A stretch of DNA of 24,168 nt from a virus. The notes beneath the pieces are model-generated. The model was given only the letters and a program-made list of their open reading frames with translations. It was not told the origin of the DNA and ran no database searches. The DNA is taken from IMG/VR virus record IMGVR_UViG_3300013120_000324, positions 1 to 24,168 of that record; one strand, given 5' to 3'. Below are positions 6,152 through 13,929 of this stretch, piece after piece. Within the stretch, counting starts at the first letter, position 1. Every line of letters starts with the position of its first letter. The translations under genes were made by a program, and so were the position numbers.

Positions 6152-7744
6152 TTAAATCAAGATTTTAGTGGCATTTCTCAGGTTGTTTATAGTGAATTCT
6201 CCGCCTTTCTTCACTCGGGATTTATATTTCCACTGGCCATCATGGAAGAACATAACGAATTCTGTTTCTGTTTCGTAATACAAAACATTAGCATTATCGA
6301 ATGCACCCAGCCCGGCTTTCGCCTCAACAATCACAACAAACCTATCAAAGCTAACCTCGATAGCGTCCATTGATTTCACTTTGTTATCCATTTTCTCCTC
6401 GGGCTTCTTGCCCTCAATCCCTGCTTCTCTCTTTTTGTCTGCCGTCTCATTTATGGCTTTGTCGCTTCCGATTGCCTTTGGCATTGTTCCGGTTGGGACC
6501 TGTGGGTCCATACCTATCTTCTCTCTAGCTTCCTCTATTGTAACGGCTCCAATTTCTGAGAGGATTCTAATTACTTCAGCCTCCCTGATTTCATCAATCT
6601 TATAAGAGCGATTGAACTTTAGTGAGACATTGAAAGCATCCCACAATTCTCTGTTAAGTTGGTTTTCTAGGGATTTTTGATAGAATGAAATCTTCTTGTA
6701 ATATCCGGATTCAACTTTACCCAACTCTGATGCTGAACCCTTGGCGTCGAATGTGAAATGGATTCTGTGTGCTGGCACTCCAAATGCCATTAGAACAATC
6801 TGTGTGAAGTGCTGGATTAGTTTTGCGAACTCCATGTCTTTGTTAAACTTGTTCAGCTGGTCATACTCAACATTCCCGGTCATAACCATGCTTTTGTACT
6901 TATCTGCCTTCTTCTTCAGCTCCTTCAATTCTTTCTTTAGTAGCTTGTAATTCCTATCGTTTGGGCTTGCGTCTGGGAGCATGAACATAAAGAATGGAAT
7001 TCCATCGTTCTCAAAATATTTACCAGCGAATTCCTTCGCGAAAATTAATGTAGCAATATCGGATAGTAATGGCTCTAGTGGTGTGAATCCGTAGGGGCCT
7101 CCGCCGATGTTGTTGAAGGTTAAATGGATTACGTCCTCTGCTTTATAGACCCTCTCTGCTTGGCCGACTTTCTGTTGGTACGAAGTAACGTCGCCGGTAT
7201 CATCAAAGTTGATTGTAACAGTTGACGCCTTTAGCAATTGAAGGTCTTTTGGCTTGTCGAACTTTGCCTGCTTAACCAACTCAACAACTGTGTTCTTCTT
7301 GTAGAATCCCTTTACATTAAGCGACTTTGCTACAGCTCGGCTCATTTTGCCCAGGATTGATTTGAGCTTATCAACGTCTATGCCAAGCTTCAAAATATAA
7401 GCATCTCCAGTAGTTAGTACCTCCCAAAGGGCGTCTGTTAATACTTTGAAAAATCTGGATTGCTTCTCGAACTCTTTTGCATCCTCGAGTGTTTTTGTTC
7501 CGCTTGACCTTGTTTGGCTTACATACTTCCAGCCGTCTGCCATAATGTCTTCGACTATTGCCGATATACACGCAACAGCCTCTGGAGATTTCTTAACCGT
7601 ATCGTAGAGAGTCTTAACACTCGTGCCCAATTCGCTAGTAAAGAGGTTTTTGTCTATGCCCCATGTGGTAGCATGCGGGACATACTCATCTTCCAAACCA
7701 CGGATTGAAGCAGATTTGCTTACTTTTGCACTATTCTTAGCCAT
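6152..7744 (-). CDS. Portal protein
   Basis: 530 residues with the layout of phage portal proteins: a wing/clip region ('VACISAIVEDIMADGWKYVS', 'LWEVLTTGDAYILKLG'), 'VIHLTFNNIGGGPYGFTPLEPLLSDIATLIFAKEFAGKYFENDGIPFF', and the crown-side helices 'HFTQIVLMAFGVPAHRIHFT' and 'KISFYQKSLENQLNRELWDAF'. It forms the dodecameric DNA channel at one capsid vertex. The C-terminus, after a charged linker (about residues 440-465), carries an additional beta-rich stretch ('VLYYETETEFVMFFHDGQWKYKS') not usual for the family. ATG 7744 lacks a Shine-Dalgarno site and lies 24.5 bp from a TATA box shared with the divergent gene at 7795, so its mRNA is probably leaderless. Confidence 0.92.
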   Translation of the reverse strand: MAKNSAKVSKSASIRGLEDEYVPHATTWGIDKNLFTSELGTSVKTLYDTVKKSPEAVACISAIVEDIMADGWKYVSQTRSSGTKTLEDAKEFEKQSRFFKVLTDALWEVLTTGDAYILKLGIDVDKLKSILGKMSRAVAKSLNVKGFYKKNTVVELVKQAKFDKPKDLQLLKASTVTINFDDTGDVTSYQQKVGQAERVYKAEDVIHLTFNNIGGGPYGFTPLEPLLSDIATLIFAKEFAGKYFENDGIPFFMFMLPDASPNDRNYKLLKKELKELKKKADKYKSMVMTGNVEYDQLNKFNKDMEFAKLIQHFTQIVLMAFGVPAHRIHFTFDAKGSASELGKVESGYYKKISFYQKSLENQLNRELWDAFNVSLKFNRSYKIDEIREAEVIRILSEIGAVTIEEAREKIGMDPQVPTGTMPKAIGSDKAINETADKKREAGIEGKKPEEKMDNKVKSMDAIEVSFDRFVVIVEAKAGLGAFDNANVLYYETETEFVMFFHDGQWKYKSRVKKGGEFTINNLRNATKILI

Positions 7745-7763
7745 TGTGAATCCAATACAGAAG

Positions 7764-7774
7764 GTTTTAAATAG
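7764..7774. promoter_or_regulatory. Shared bidirectional TATA box, portal (-) and RHH-like gene (+)
   Basis: The 50-bp gap between two divergent ATGs contains one strong box, GTTTTAAATAG on the plus strand. Its palindromic TTTAAA core (7766-7771) is centred 26.5 bp before ATG 7795 (+) and 24.5 bp before ATG 7744 (-). Both genes lack Shine-Dalgarno sites, fitting leaderless transcripts in both directions from a single TATA core. TBP binding on symmetric boxes can support both directions; BRE elements would decide their relative strength. Confidence 0.7.
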
Positions 7775-7794
7775 TTGCCCTTCTTTTTATTTAA

Positions 7795-8043
7795 ATGGTG
7801 AGGGTAGGTGATTATGATTATCCAGACGATGAGATGGACACTGTCAAGATTAATAAGTCGATTAGGGATGACATCAGGAAGTATTGTAAAAAGAACAAGC
7901 TCAACAGGGGGAAGTTGGTTGAGGAGTTTTATAAGACGATTATTCTAAGAGACAAAGATGGCAGCCTCGATGCGACGAGGGGATATGTCACAATGAACAT
8001 TCTAAGAACGCCTATAGTCAAATCAATCAATTCCTCTAAATGA
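7795..8043 (+). CDS. Small ribbon-helix-helix-like protein, plus-strand gene within the head module
   Basis: 82 residues. 'DTVKINKSIRDDIRKYCKKNKLNRGKLVEEFYKTII' has the strand-helix-helix pattern of CopG/Arc-type DNA-binding proteins; the N-terminus is acidic and the tail unassigned. It is the only plus-strand gene among the structural genes, starts without a leader 26.5 bp from a shared TATA box, and its last 21 nt overlap the 3' end of the convergent terminase gene. A role in controlling its own divergent promoter, and so portal expression, is plausible. The DNA-binding call is from fold pattern only. Confidence 0.65.
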   Translation: MVRVGDYDYPDDEMDTVKINKSIRDDIRKYCKKNKLNRGKLVEEFYKTIILRDKDGSLDATRGYVTMNILRTPIVKSINSSK

Positions 8044-9435
8044 GACCTCGCCGTATTGATTTTGGGTGGCTTTGTTGGCTAAGGCTAGTGACATGACACA
8101 ATCATCATTCTTTCCTGAGAAGAACTTTGGTCTCGTTGTTTGCCCGGCGCGCATGTCGACCTTCAGACCCATGTCGTTAAGTTCTCTCACTAGATGCTGT
8201 GTGAATCCATACGCTTCTGTTTCTTTTTTGTTCGGTAGTGAGATGTTTGTTCTCTCGAACTCTTGTCTCAAATCAAGTAGCATCTTCATTTTGTCGTCGT
8301 AGGTTATCTTTACAGCTGTTAAGTTTCCGTATTCCTTTTGTAAATCAATAGCTTGCTTCTCCCCTAGCCCTGTTGCGTCTATGAAACATTTCGTTGGCTT
8401 GAAGTCATCATATAATTTTTTTAGCTTTGTACGTTGTTCTTCGAATCCAGCTCTGAATCTGTACGCTTTGACTAAGTTTTTCCCGGTTGAACTGGCAGAC
8501 AATACTGACATTACTGTGTAATCGCCTTTCGGCGAAAGAGCAACGTCGTAGCCTATGTAATATTTCTCCTCTTTTTTGCCGTATGGGAGGAAGTCTTCTT
8601 CGACTAATGATTTCCCAACAAGCTCGTATGGGAAAAGCGAGTTAGCAGAACTCATCGGTAGGAGCATATATTCCTGGGCGTAAGCCAACGCTCCCATTTC
8701 TCTCTTAATTAAAACAAGACTTTTTTGTGTGTCTGTGTCATGGGGGAGTGTTGTATATTTCTGTGGCCATAAGGCTTTGCCGTCTTGCTCGGCTGGGTAC
8801 TCCTTGCACATGTAAACATCATTCTCTTTCAATTCTGCTAGAAGGTCTGCTGCTGACTTTGGTGTTCCGATGCCTATAACATTTCCTTTCTTTAGCTGAA
8901 CTGTCCCCAGCACAGCAGTCCAAAAAATATCCTTCTCGTCATACTCCCCAATCTCGTCACACAAAACGTCGTCGGGATGGAACATACGAACACTCTCATT
9001 ATACGGTTTGCAATAAAAGACTGACCCGTTTATTAGTTCTAATTCCGTTGCCTTCCATGTTGCCTCTCGGCTCTCTGGGATGAATTGTTTAAGTAGCTCG
9101 TTGTCTTGCAGAAATGACTTTACGATTTTCAGAACCCCCTTTGCCTGAGACTCCCTCTTTGATATGATTAATGTTTCTTTTGGAGATTGAAATATGGCTT
9201 TCCACAAATAATATGCGGCGAAGAAGAAAGTCTTCCCGCTTCCACGGAAGGCGATGATGCAAAGTCTGTTATGCTTCTCGGCGAGTGAGAGCCACTCTCT
9301 GTGATAATCTGCAATCTGAAAATCCAAAACGTTTTCTGCAAAGTATATGAAATCAATATAACACTTCGCTAAGAAATATTCAAGCTGATTTTCCCGGTAT
9401 CCGCTCTTCTTTAATATGCTCTGAATTGTCCTCAT
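8023..9435 (-). CDS. terL: Terminase large subunit
   Basis: 470 residues, full length for the family. ATPase domain: Walker A-like 'AFRGSGKT' (62-69, Lys68) and Walker B 'VLCDEIGEYDE' (157-167). RNase H-like nuclease domain: 'YYIGYDVALSPKGDYTV' (Asp297), 'CFIDATGLGEKQA' (Asp353) and 'GKNDDCVMSLALA' (Asp444/445). It cuts concatemeric DNA and pumps it through the portal. Its ATG overlaps the stop of the upstream glycosyltransferase gene (ATGA), so packaging is co-transcribed with the glycan module. No small terminase subunit is recognised in the window; the RHH-like protein at 7795 is too different to call. Confidence 0.95.
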   Translation of the reverse strand: MRTIQSILKKSGYRENQLEYFLAKCYIDFIYFAENVLDFQIADYHREWLSLAEKHNRLCIIAFRGSGKTFFFAAYYLWKAIFQSPKETLIISKRESQAKGVLKIVKSFLQDNELLKQFIPESREATWKATELELINGSVFYCKPYNESVRMFHPDDVLCDEIGEYDEKDIFWTAVLGTVQLKKGNVIGIGTPKSAADLLAELKENDVYMCKEYPAEQDGKALWPQKYTTLPHDTDTQKSLVLIKREMGALAYAQEYMLLPMSSANSLFPYELVGKSLVEEDFLPYGKKEEKYYIGYDVALSPKGDYTVMSVLSASSTGKNLVKAYRFRAGFEEQRTKLKKLYDDFKPTKCFIDATGLGEKQAIDLQKEYGNLTAVKITYDDKMKMLLDLRQEFERTNISLPNKKETEAYGFTQHLVRELNDMGLKVDMRAGQTTRPKFFSGKNDDCVMSLALANKATQNQYGEVSFRGID

Positions 9436-10652
9436 TTTTCATTCTCAATTAGTTTAATCCATTTATCAGCTATAATATCCCAGTCGTAATTCAAAGCGAA
9501 CTTTCTAGCCTCTTCGGATTTCTCCTTTAGTTTTCCAGCCTTCCAGTTTTTGTACTGAATCTCAAGCAGTCTAGCCATCTCCTTATCATCTGGGACGCAG
9601 TTCTCAATCCCGTTTGAGCCTATCTCAACCACCATTCTTCCGTATGAATCCTTCAGAACGGGGATTATTGTCCCATGGGTACCATTACCGGTTAATTCGT
9701 CACAGGAGGACGTCTGAGTCATCATAAGGGGCACTCCAGCTGATTGGCACTCTATTCCAGGCAAACCGAACCCTTCGCCGCCAGTGGCGTAGCAGAAGAC
9801 ATCCATTAGGTTGTAAATCTCATTCATTGAGGCGGGCTGGATTCTTTGCCTTGTTCCTGGATTGAGGTTAGTTTTGGTAGTTTGTATCTTCTTTAGTTTG
9901 ATTATATCTGGGTCTTGTTCGGCCTCCGCCTTCGCGTTGAGCGCATCAAGCAACCAGCCCAAATGTTTCTTCATTGGTACAGAATCTGTGTGTAGGAGTA
10001 GCTTCACATCATCCCTTCCTTTACTAAAATTAGCAAATCCCTTTACGAGATAGGCCAGCATTTTTCTTCGTTGGTTTCTCCCAACAAATCCAGCTACAAA
10101 CTTGTCTTTTAACCCATATTGTTTTTTTAATTCTTCTCTGGCTTCTATTGGTTTGAATTCTTTTGTATCAACTCCCAGCGAGATACACTCTACGTTTTCA
10201 ACCCCATGGTTTCTCATGGAGATTGCGCTCCATTCCGACATTCCGACATTCACATCTGGCACTTCAAGAATCTTATTCCACACCAAATATTCCCAGGACT
10301 CATTATCTACCGGATTATATGCAATCCATCTTCCAGTCCAGCCGGACTTCCTAGCTTTAAAAATTGGGTCGATATATCCTCCCTGTAGCCCGATGTCGGC
10401 CATTGTGATTAAGATGTCTGGATTTATGTTCATAAGATTATCAAACAGAACGTCTGAGCCATAGTCATCACCCCCACGTGGTAACATAGTATAGCCTTCG
10501 GCGGTCTTGTGTGGGCGGTCCCAATTCTGCCAACCAACATGAAACAATTCCCAATCAGGTCGAGACTTCCTCCATCGGCTCAATAAATTATCCCAAGTTT
10601 GCCCATAGCCAGTTGAGGTTTTAGGGTTATCCCCGAACGTCAGAATCTTCAT
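9432..10652 (-). CDS. Glycosyltransferase, GT4/GT1 (GT-B fold)
   Basis: 406 residues from ATG 10652, preceded by GAAGAGG at good spacing; a start 18 codons earlier would lie deeper in the upstream gene. The N-terminal Rossmann domain opens 'MKILTFGDNPKTSTGYG'. The C-terminal nucleotide-sugar domain has 'KFVAGFVGRNQRRK', the alpha/beta-phosphate contact region, and 'EGFGLPGIE' (Glu293, Glu301), the EX7E motif of retaining GT4 enzymes. It transfers a sugar from an activated nucleotide donor to an unknown acceptor. It overlaps the next upstream glycosyltransferase by 26 nt and the terminase by 4 nt. No signal peptide or membrane segment is seen, so it acts in the cytoplasm. Confidence 0.88.
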   Translation of the reverse strand: MKILTFGDNPKTSTGYGQTWDNLLSRWRKSRPDWELFHVGWQNWDRPHKTAEGYTMLPRGGDDYGSDVLFDNLMNINPDILITMADIGLQGGYIDPIFKARKSGWTGRWIAYNPVDNESWEYLVWNKILEVPDVNVGMSEWSAISMRNHGVENVECISLGVDTKEFKPIEAREELKKQYGLKDKFVAGFVGRNQRRKMLAYLVKGFANFSKGRDDVKLLLHTDSVPMKKHLGWLLDALNAKAEAEQDPDIIKLKKIQTTKTNLNPGTRQRIQPASMNEIYNLMDVFCYATGGEGFGLPGIECQSAGVPLMMTQTSSCDELTGNGTHGTIIPVLKDSYGRMVVEIGSNGIENCVPDDKEMARLLEIQYKNWKAGKLKEKSEEARKFALNYDWDIIADKWIKLIENEK

Positions 10653-11727
10653 TAACCTCTTCCACCAATTTTTTTGCTGTTTTCTCCCAGGTATATTCTC
10701 TGGCAATCTCAGTCGCTCGGTTCATGGCATTATGCTTGAGAACGCTATAATCTTCATAAGCCTTTCTCATTTGTTTTTTTAGGGATTCTAAATTTGGCTG
10801 CGCCCACATGTTGCCTTCGCAATAAAATCTTGGGTCTGCTTGCTCAACTCCGTCTGATTCAATGAATAAAGTAGAGTTGTCATTGCAGAAATCCATGTGA
10901 CCTGAGTTTCTGTCTTTCGTAACGATAACTGGCATGCCACACGCCTTTGCATTAAGGATGGTTAATCCGAAAGCCTCTCCTCTTGTCGGTGCCACAAAAA
11001 CAGAACTCTTTTGATAATATTCAGCCAGGTCTGCTTCTGGTGCGTATTCTGAATTAAAAACAATATTCGGATTCGCTTCGCCAGCTATGTGTTTTATCCC
11101 AGCCATGTAGTGTTCAGGTGGTTGGGGGTCCCAGAAAGTACCAATCTTCAAGACCAACTTTACCGGCTCATCTTGTTTGAACTCTTCATGGAATGCTTTG
11201 ATTAGCAAATCTGTTCCCTTCCTATCCTTCGGGAAACCGGTCCAAGAATTTACTGACAAAAATGTGAAGTCTCCCAATTGTTCTTCCTTCGGGAATTCTT
11301 TTGGTTTGTATATCTCGCTTACTCCGTATGGGACAACGACAATCGGCGCTCCGACGCCATTCCACCTAAATAAATTCTTAGTGGCCTTACTTGGCACAAA
11401 AACCTTCTTCATCTGGTTGAACTGATGTTCCCATCCTGGCGGCAACTTGGTTCCTTCGTGTAAGAAAAAGGCATAAGGGGTCCCAAACGCATCGTGGAAA
11501 TAAGAAGGATAGTCTGCAAAAATTGTAACAGTTTCTGCGGTCTTAGCATTGATTGGTTTGTTCAGTTTTTCTAATCCTTCATTAAACTCCCAGCTGTCTC
11601 TCCATAAATCAGTAGTCTGGACTTTTTCTCCGAGTTTTAGAAGCGCCTTACAAATCTCTCGATTTGCCGTCGAGATACCAGTAGGATTAAACACGTTCCC
11701 TTTGATTACTATTTTTTTCTTATCCAT
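10627..11727 (-). CDS. Glycosyltransferase, GT4-like
   Basis: 366 residues. The N-terminal 'IVIKGNVFNPTGISTANREICKALLKLGEKV' fits the acceptor domain with a Gly-rich loop. The C-terminal domain has 'FLSVNSWTGFPKDRKGTDLLIKAF' (donor-site loop), 'LAEYYQKSSVFVAPTRGEAFGLTILNAKACGMPVIVT' (donor helix) and a final 'YTWEKTAKKLVEEV' typical of GT4 proteins. The second Glu of EX7E is Asn259 here (Glu251 kept), a deviation also tolerated in some relatives. It lies between the RusA-like gene (8-nt overlap) and the next glycosyltransferase (26-nt overlap), so all are co-translated. Acceptor and donor are unknown. Confidence 0.85.
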   Translation of the reverse strand: MDKKKIVIKGNVFNPTGISTANREICKALLKLGEKVQTTDLWRDSWEFNEGLEKLNKPINAKTAETVTIFADYPSYFHDAFGTPYAFFLHEGTKLPPGWEHQFNQMKKVFVPSKATKNLFRWNGVGAPIVVVPYGVSEIYKPKEFPKEEQLGDFTFLSVNSWTGFPKDRKGTDLLIKAFHEEFKQDEPVKLVLKIGTFWDPQPPEHYMAGIKHIAGEANPNIVFNSEYAPEADLAEYYQKSSVFVAPTRGEAFGLTILNAKACGMPVIVTKDRNSGHMDFCNDNSTLFIESDGVEQADPRFYCEGNMWAQPNLESLKKQMRKAYEDYSVLKHNAMNRATEIAREYTWEKTAKKLVEEVNEDSDVRG

Positions 11728-12091
11728 TGAATCTTTCTATCAGTATTTGACAGCCCTCAGTTTTTGATTGAACCTTCTTCATCGTGTGCTGGAATATTTG
11801 TTTATCATCTATCCCCAAAGCCTCAAACACACTGTCTATTAAAAACTTTTCCCTATTGGCGACATCCTTCCTTTTTGGGGTTCCCTTTTTCGTGTACCAG
11901 TCTTCGAACACATAAACAGTAACTGCCAACTCTACTGGGGGCTCTCTTATTGGGTCTGCTGGTGTGTCGTCCACAATCTCCTTGATTCTTTTTCTTAATT
12001 CTTTCGCCTCCGGCTTGAGATATTTTCTGACACCGTGCTGGCCATAGAGATGGTTTATCGTCGGTGTTTTGAATGGTATTGTTATTATCAT
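11720..12091 (-). CDS. rusA: RusA-like Holliday junction resolvase
   Basis: 123 residues, the usual RusA length. The N-terminus 'IPFKTPTINHLYGQHG' matches the family opening ('P.p.SvN..Y'). The core 'PKRKDVANREKFLIDSVFEALGIDDKQIF' matches 'D.DN..K..lDaL.g....DD.qI', followed by a Lys-rich strand. RusA cuts four-way junctions, resolving branched viral DNA before packaging. The second Asp of the usual DxD pair is Ala here, while Asn and the DD pair are kept. ATG 12091 overlaps the stop of the 58-codon gene upstream (ATGA). It is an odd neighbour for glycan genes, suggesting replication and glycan genes share one transcript. Confidence 0.8.
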   Translation of the reverse strand: MIITIPFKTPTINHLYGQHGVRKYLKPEAKELRKRIKEIVDDTPADPIREPPVELAVTVYVFEDWYTKKGTPKRKDVANREKFLIDSVFEALGIDDKQIFQHTMKKVQSKTEGCQILIERFNG

Positions 12092-12264
12092 ATTCTTAGT
12101 TTTTTATAATGTTTGCATTCTCTCCCCTCACATTGTCTTGGTCTGAGAGGGAATCCGGGGTGGCATGGGAAAGAGCAATATGGAACATAAGTTCCGATAG
12201 GGTCTTTCATCGGACTGTATCTTATCACCTTTTCAAGCTTGCCTCTTTTTCTCCGTGGGCCCAT
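12088..12264 (-). CDS. Small Cys-rich (predicted zinc) protein, 58 aa
   Basis: 58 residues: a basic start 'MGPRRKRGKLEKVIRYS' and four cysteines in 'YCSFPCHPGFP' and 'RQCEGRECKHY' (C30, C34, C45, C50), a likely metal site. The gene is supported by a TATA box exactly 26.5 bp upstream of its ATG, by ATGA overlap with the RusA-like gene, and by filling an otherwise empty 180-bp gap. It could aid the resolvase or be a regulator; the family is not recognised. Confidence 0.7.
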   Translation of the reverse strand: MGPRRKRGKLEKVIRYSPMKDPIGTYVPYCSFPCHPGFPLRPRQCEGRECKHYKKLRI

Positions 12265-12268
12265 TACT

Positions 12269-12916
12269 TTATTTATCTTCCTCCCTATTTATATTTTTGT
12301 AAATTCCGTCTAGTTCGTGATAATCAACTGAATCAAACTTATTGAGGACGTCTGTGATTTGGAGTTGCTCTTCCTCGTCGGGGAGAGTTTTATCTATGCA
12401 GTCAAATAGGGTACTATCGAACATATATATTCCTAAACCTAGTAATGGTTCCAATACTTCAACATCTTTTGGCTTTTCAATAAAACTTCCGGAATCTTTA
12501 TTAATTCCGTATGACTCCTTAATTAACGCTTTGTCTTCGACCTTCTGGACGCCTACCAAACAGCCACCAACTTGCTTGTGATGTTTTCTCATATCCGCTA
12601 ATGAACCGTTGTAATAAATGTCTCCAAGTATCACGCAGACATCATCGTCTACTTTGTCCTTAGCCAAGTAAATCGCATGAGCAATCCCCCTTCTGTGTAC
12701 CTGTTCGACATACTCCAGTTTCATGCCCTTGTATTCTGTCCCAAGATAAGTGGGAATGCTTCCGCCATTTTGAATAATGATTACTCTGTTGATTCCAATC
12801 TTGTGCATTACTTCTAGTGGGAATTCGATTAATCTTTTCCTTCTGTAGTAAAGTAGTGCTTTGTTGATTCCAGCCAGCCTTGTTGCCTTGCCTGCGGCTG
12901 GGATTATTCCTATCAT
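12269..12916 (-). CDS. Sugar-1-phosphate nucleotidyltransferase
   Basis: 215 residues, about the length of a bare catalytic domain (RfbA/RfbF/GlmU N-terminal type). The signature loop 'IIPAAGKATRLAGINKALL' corresponds to G-x-G-T-R-L...PK with Lys in the dNTP-binding loop. 'VCVILGDIYYNG' supplies the metal-binding Asp, and 'SFIEKPKDVEV' is the family 'EKP' motif. It activates a sugar phosphate to an NDP-sugar for the epimerases and transferases around it. Whether UTP, CTP or dTTP is used cannot be read from sequence. The start at 12916 has GAGG at good spacing and overlaps the epimerase stop (ATGA). Confidence 0.85.
   Translation of the reverse strand: MIGIIPAAGKATRLAGINKALLYYRRKRLIEFPLEVMHKIGINRVIIIQNGGSIPTYLGTEYKGMKLEYVEQVHRRGIAHAIYLAKDKVDDDVCVILGDIYYNGSLADMRKHHKQVGGCLVGVQKVEDKALIKESYGINKDSGSFIEKPKDVEVLEPLLGLGIYMFDSTLFDCIDKTLPDEEEQLQITDVLNKFDSVDYHELDGIYKNINREEDK
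12286..12294 (-). promoter_or_regulatory. Internal TATA box for the 58-aa gene / rusA unit
   Basis: The minus strand reads ATATAAATAG, with TTTATA/TATAAA (12288-12293) centred 26.5 bp from ATG 12264. It lies inside the last codons of the upstream nucleotidyltransferase gene, so a new leaderless transcript can begin there, serving the resolvase, two glycosyltransferases and terminase. Confidence 0.65.
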
Positions 12917-13929
12917 AGAATTTCCTCATTCTCTTTAATCCATTTACTGATTCTCTTGAGCCCCTCTGTCGGGCCTATTTTCGGCTTCCACCCAAACATG
13001 TTCTTTGCTTTTTTGTAGTTGCATACGAAGTAGTATAAGTCTCCGAATCTTCCTGGTTCTTTTTTGATAGTTTGGTGTGCTTCATTTATGATTGATAGCT
13101 CAGTTAGGCATTCGCCCAAAGAGATTGCATTGTCTATTCCTCCGCCGATGTTATAGATTCCTTTGGCGCCTGTGTTAAACCACATCTCAAAAGCTCTAGC
13201 TGCGTCCTCAGCATAAAGAATGTCTCTGACTTGCTTATCTGTACCGAAGATTGTTATTGGTCTTTCTTTGATTGTTCGAATGGCGAAGTTGGCTACCCAG
13301 CCGTGGTCCATGCCTCCAAACTGTCTCTCCCCATACATACCAGTCAATCGGAAAGACGCGGTCCTCATCCCGTATGTTTCGGCGAAAGCCTGGGTGTATA
13401 GTTCGGTTGAGCGCTTGCTAACATGCAATGGAGTTAGGTCTCCCTTTAATATAGCTAGTCCCTCATCAAACTCGGCTATATCATTTACAAATCTGGTTGT
13501 ATCTTCTGTTAGCTCGTTGTTAATATCGTTTCCGTAGACATGGACTGATGAGCAGTTCACGAATGGAATTCCCTGTACTCGAGCGATGTTGAGCATATTT
13601 ACAACTGACATTACATTGTTGCTGGCGTCATAAGCTGGGTCCTCTATTGCTATTGTCATTGCCGGCTGCGCCGCACAGTGTATAATAAAATTGATTCCCT
13701 TGAAGCTATTGCTTGTGACGTCTCTACAATCTGCCTTGTGAAACTCAACCCCCAAGCTTTCCAGAAACTTCAGATTGTGCTCCCTGGATTTTTTGGTATC
13801 AAAATTTGCTCTAACTAATTCATAATCAGTCAGGTTGTCAATCCCAACAACTTCCCATCCCCTTTTGGTGAAATATTCTGCCACATGCGTCCCAAGGAAT
13901 CCAGCTACACCAGTAATTAGGACTCTCAT
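12913..13929 (-). CDS. NAD-dependent sugar-nucleotide epimerase, CDP-tyvelose/paratose 2-epimerase-like, catalytic Tyr replaced
   Basis: 338 residues from ATG 13929, preceded by GGAGGAAAGA. It is an extended SDR: 'GVAGFLG' (7-13, GxxGxxG NAD loop), 'IHCAAQPA' and 'NCSSVHVYG'. The region 'MYGERQFGGMDHGWVANF ... ITIFGTDKQVRDILYAEDAARAF' is close to CDP-tyvelose 2-epimerase (RfbE) and related enzymes. The catalytic YxxxK motif reads 'TPLHVSK': Leu168 (codon 13426-13428) stands where Tyr is expected, Lys172 is kept. The protein may be inactive, use another residue, or only bind substrate. It overlaps both neighbours by 4 nt. Epimerase versus dehydratase cannot be fixed. Confidence 0.85.
   Translation of the reverse strand: MRVLITGVAGFLGTHVAEYFTKRGWEVVGIDNLTDYELVRANFDTKKSREHNLKFLESLGVEFHKADCRDVTSNSFKGINFIIHCAAQPAMTIAIEDPAYDASNNVMSVVNMLNIARVQGIPFVNCSSVHVYGNDINNELTEDTTRFVNDIAEFDEGLAILKGDLTPLHVSKRSTELYTQAFAETYGMRTASFRLTGMYGERQFGGMDHGWVANFAIRTIKERPITIFGTDKQVRDILYAEDAARAFEMWFNTGAKGIYNIGGGIDNAISLGECLTELSIINEAHQTIKKEPGRFGDLYYFVCNYKKAKNMFGWKPKIGPTEGLKRISKWIKENEEIL

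Noticed and set aside
10102-10464. Plus-strand ORF of 120 aa
   Set aside because: Lies wholly within the glycosyltransferase gene in antisense; no supporting signals.
12109-12345. Plus-strand ORF of 78 aa
   Set aside because: Antisense to the 58-aa zinc gene, which has a TATA box and coupled ends.
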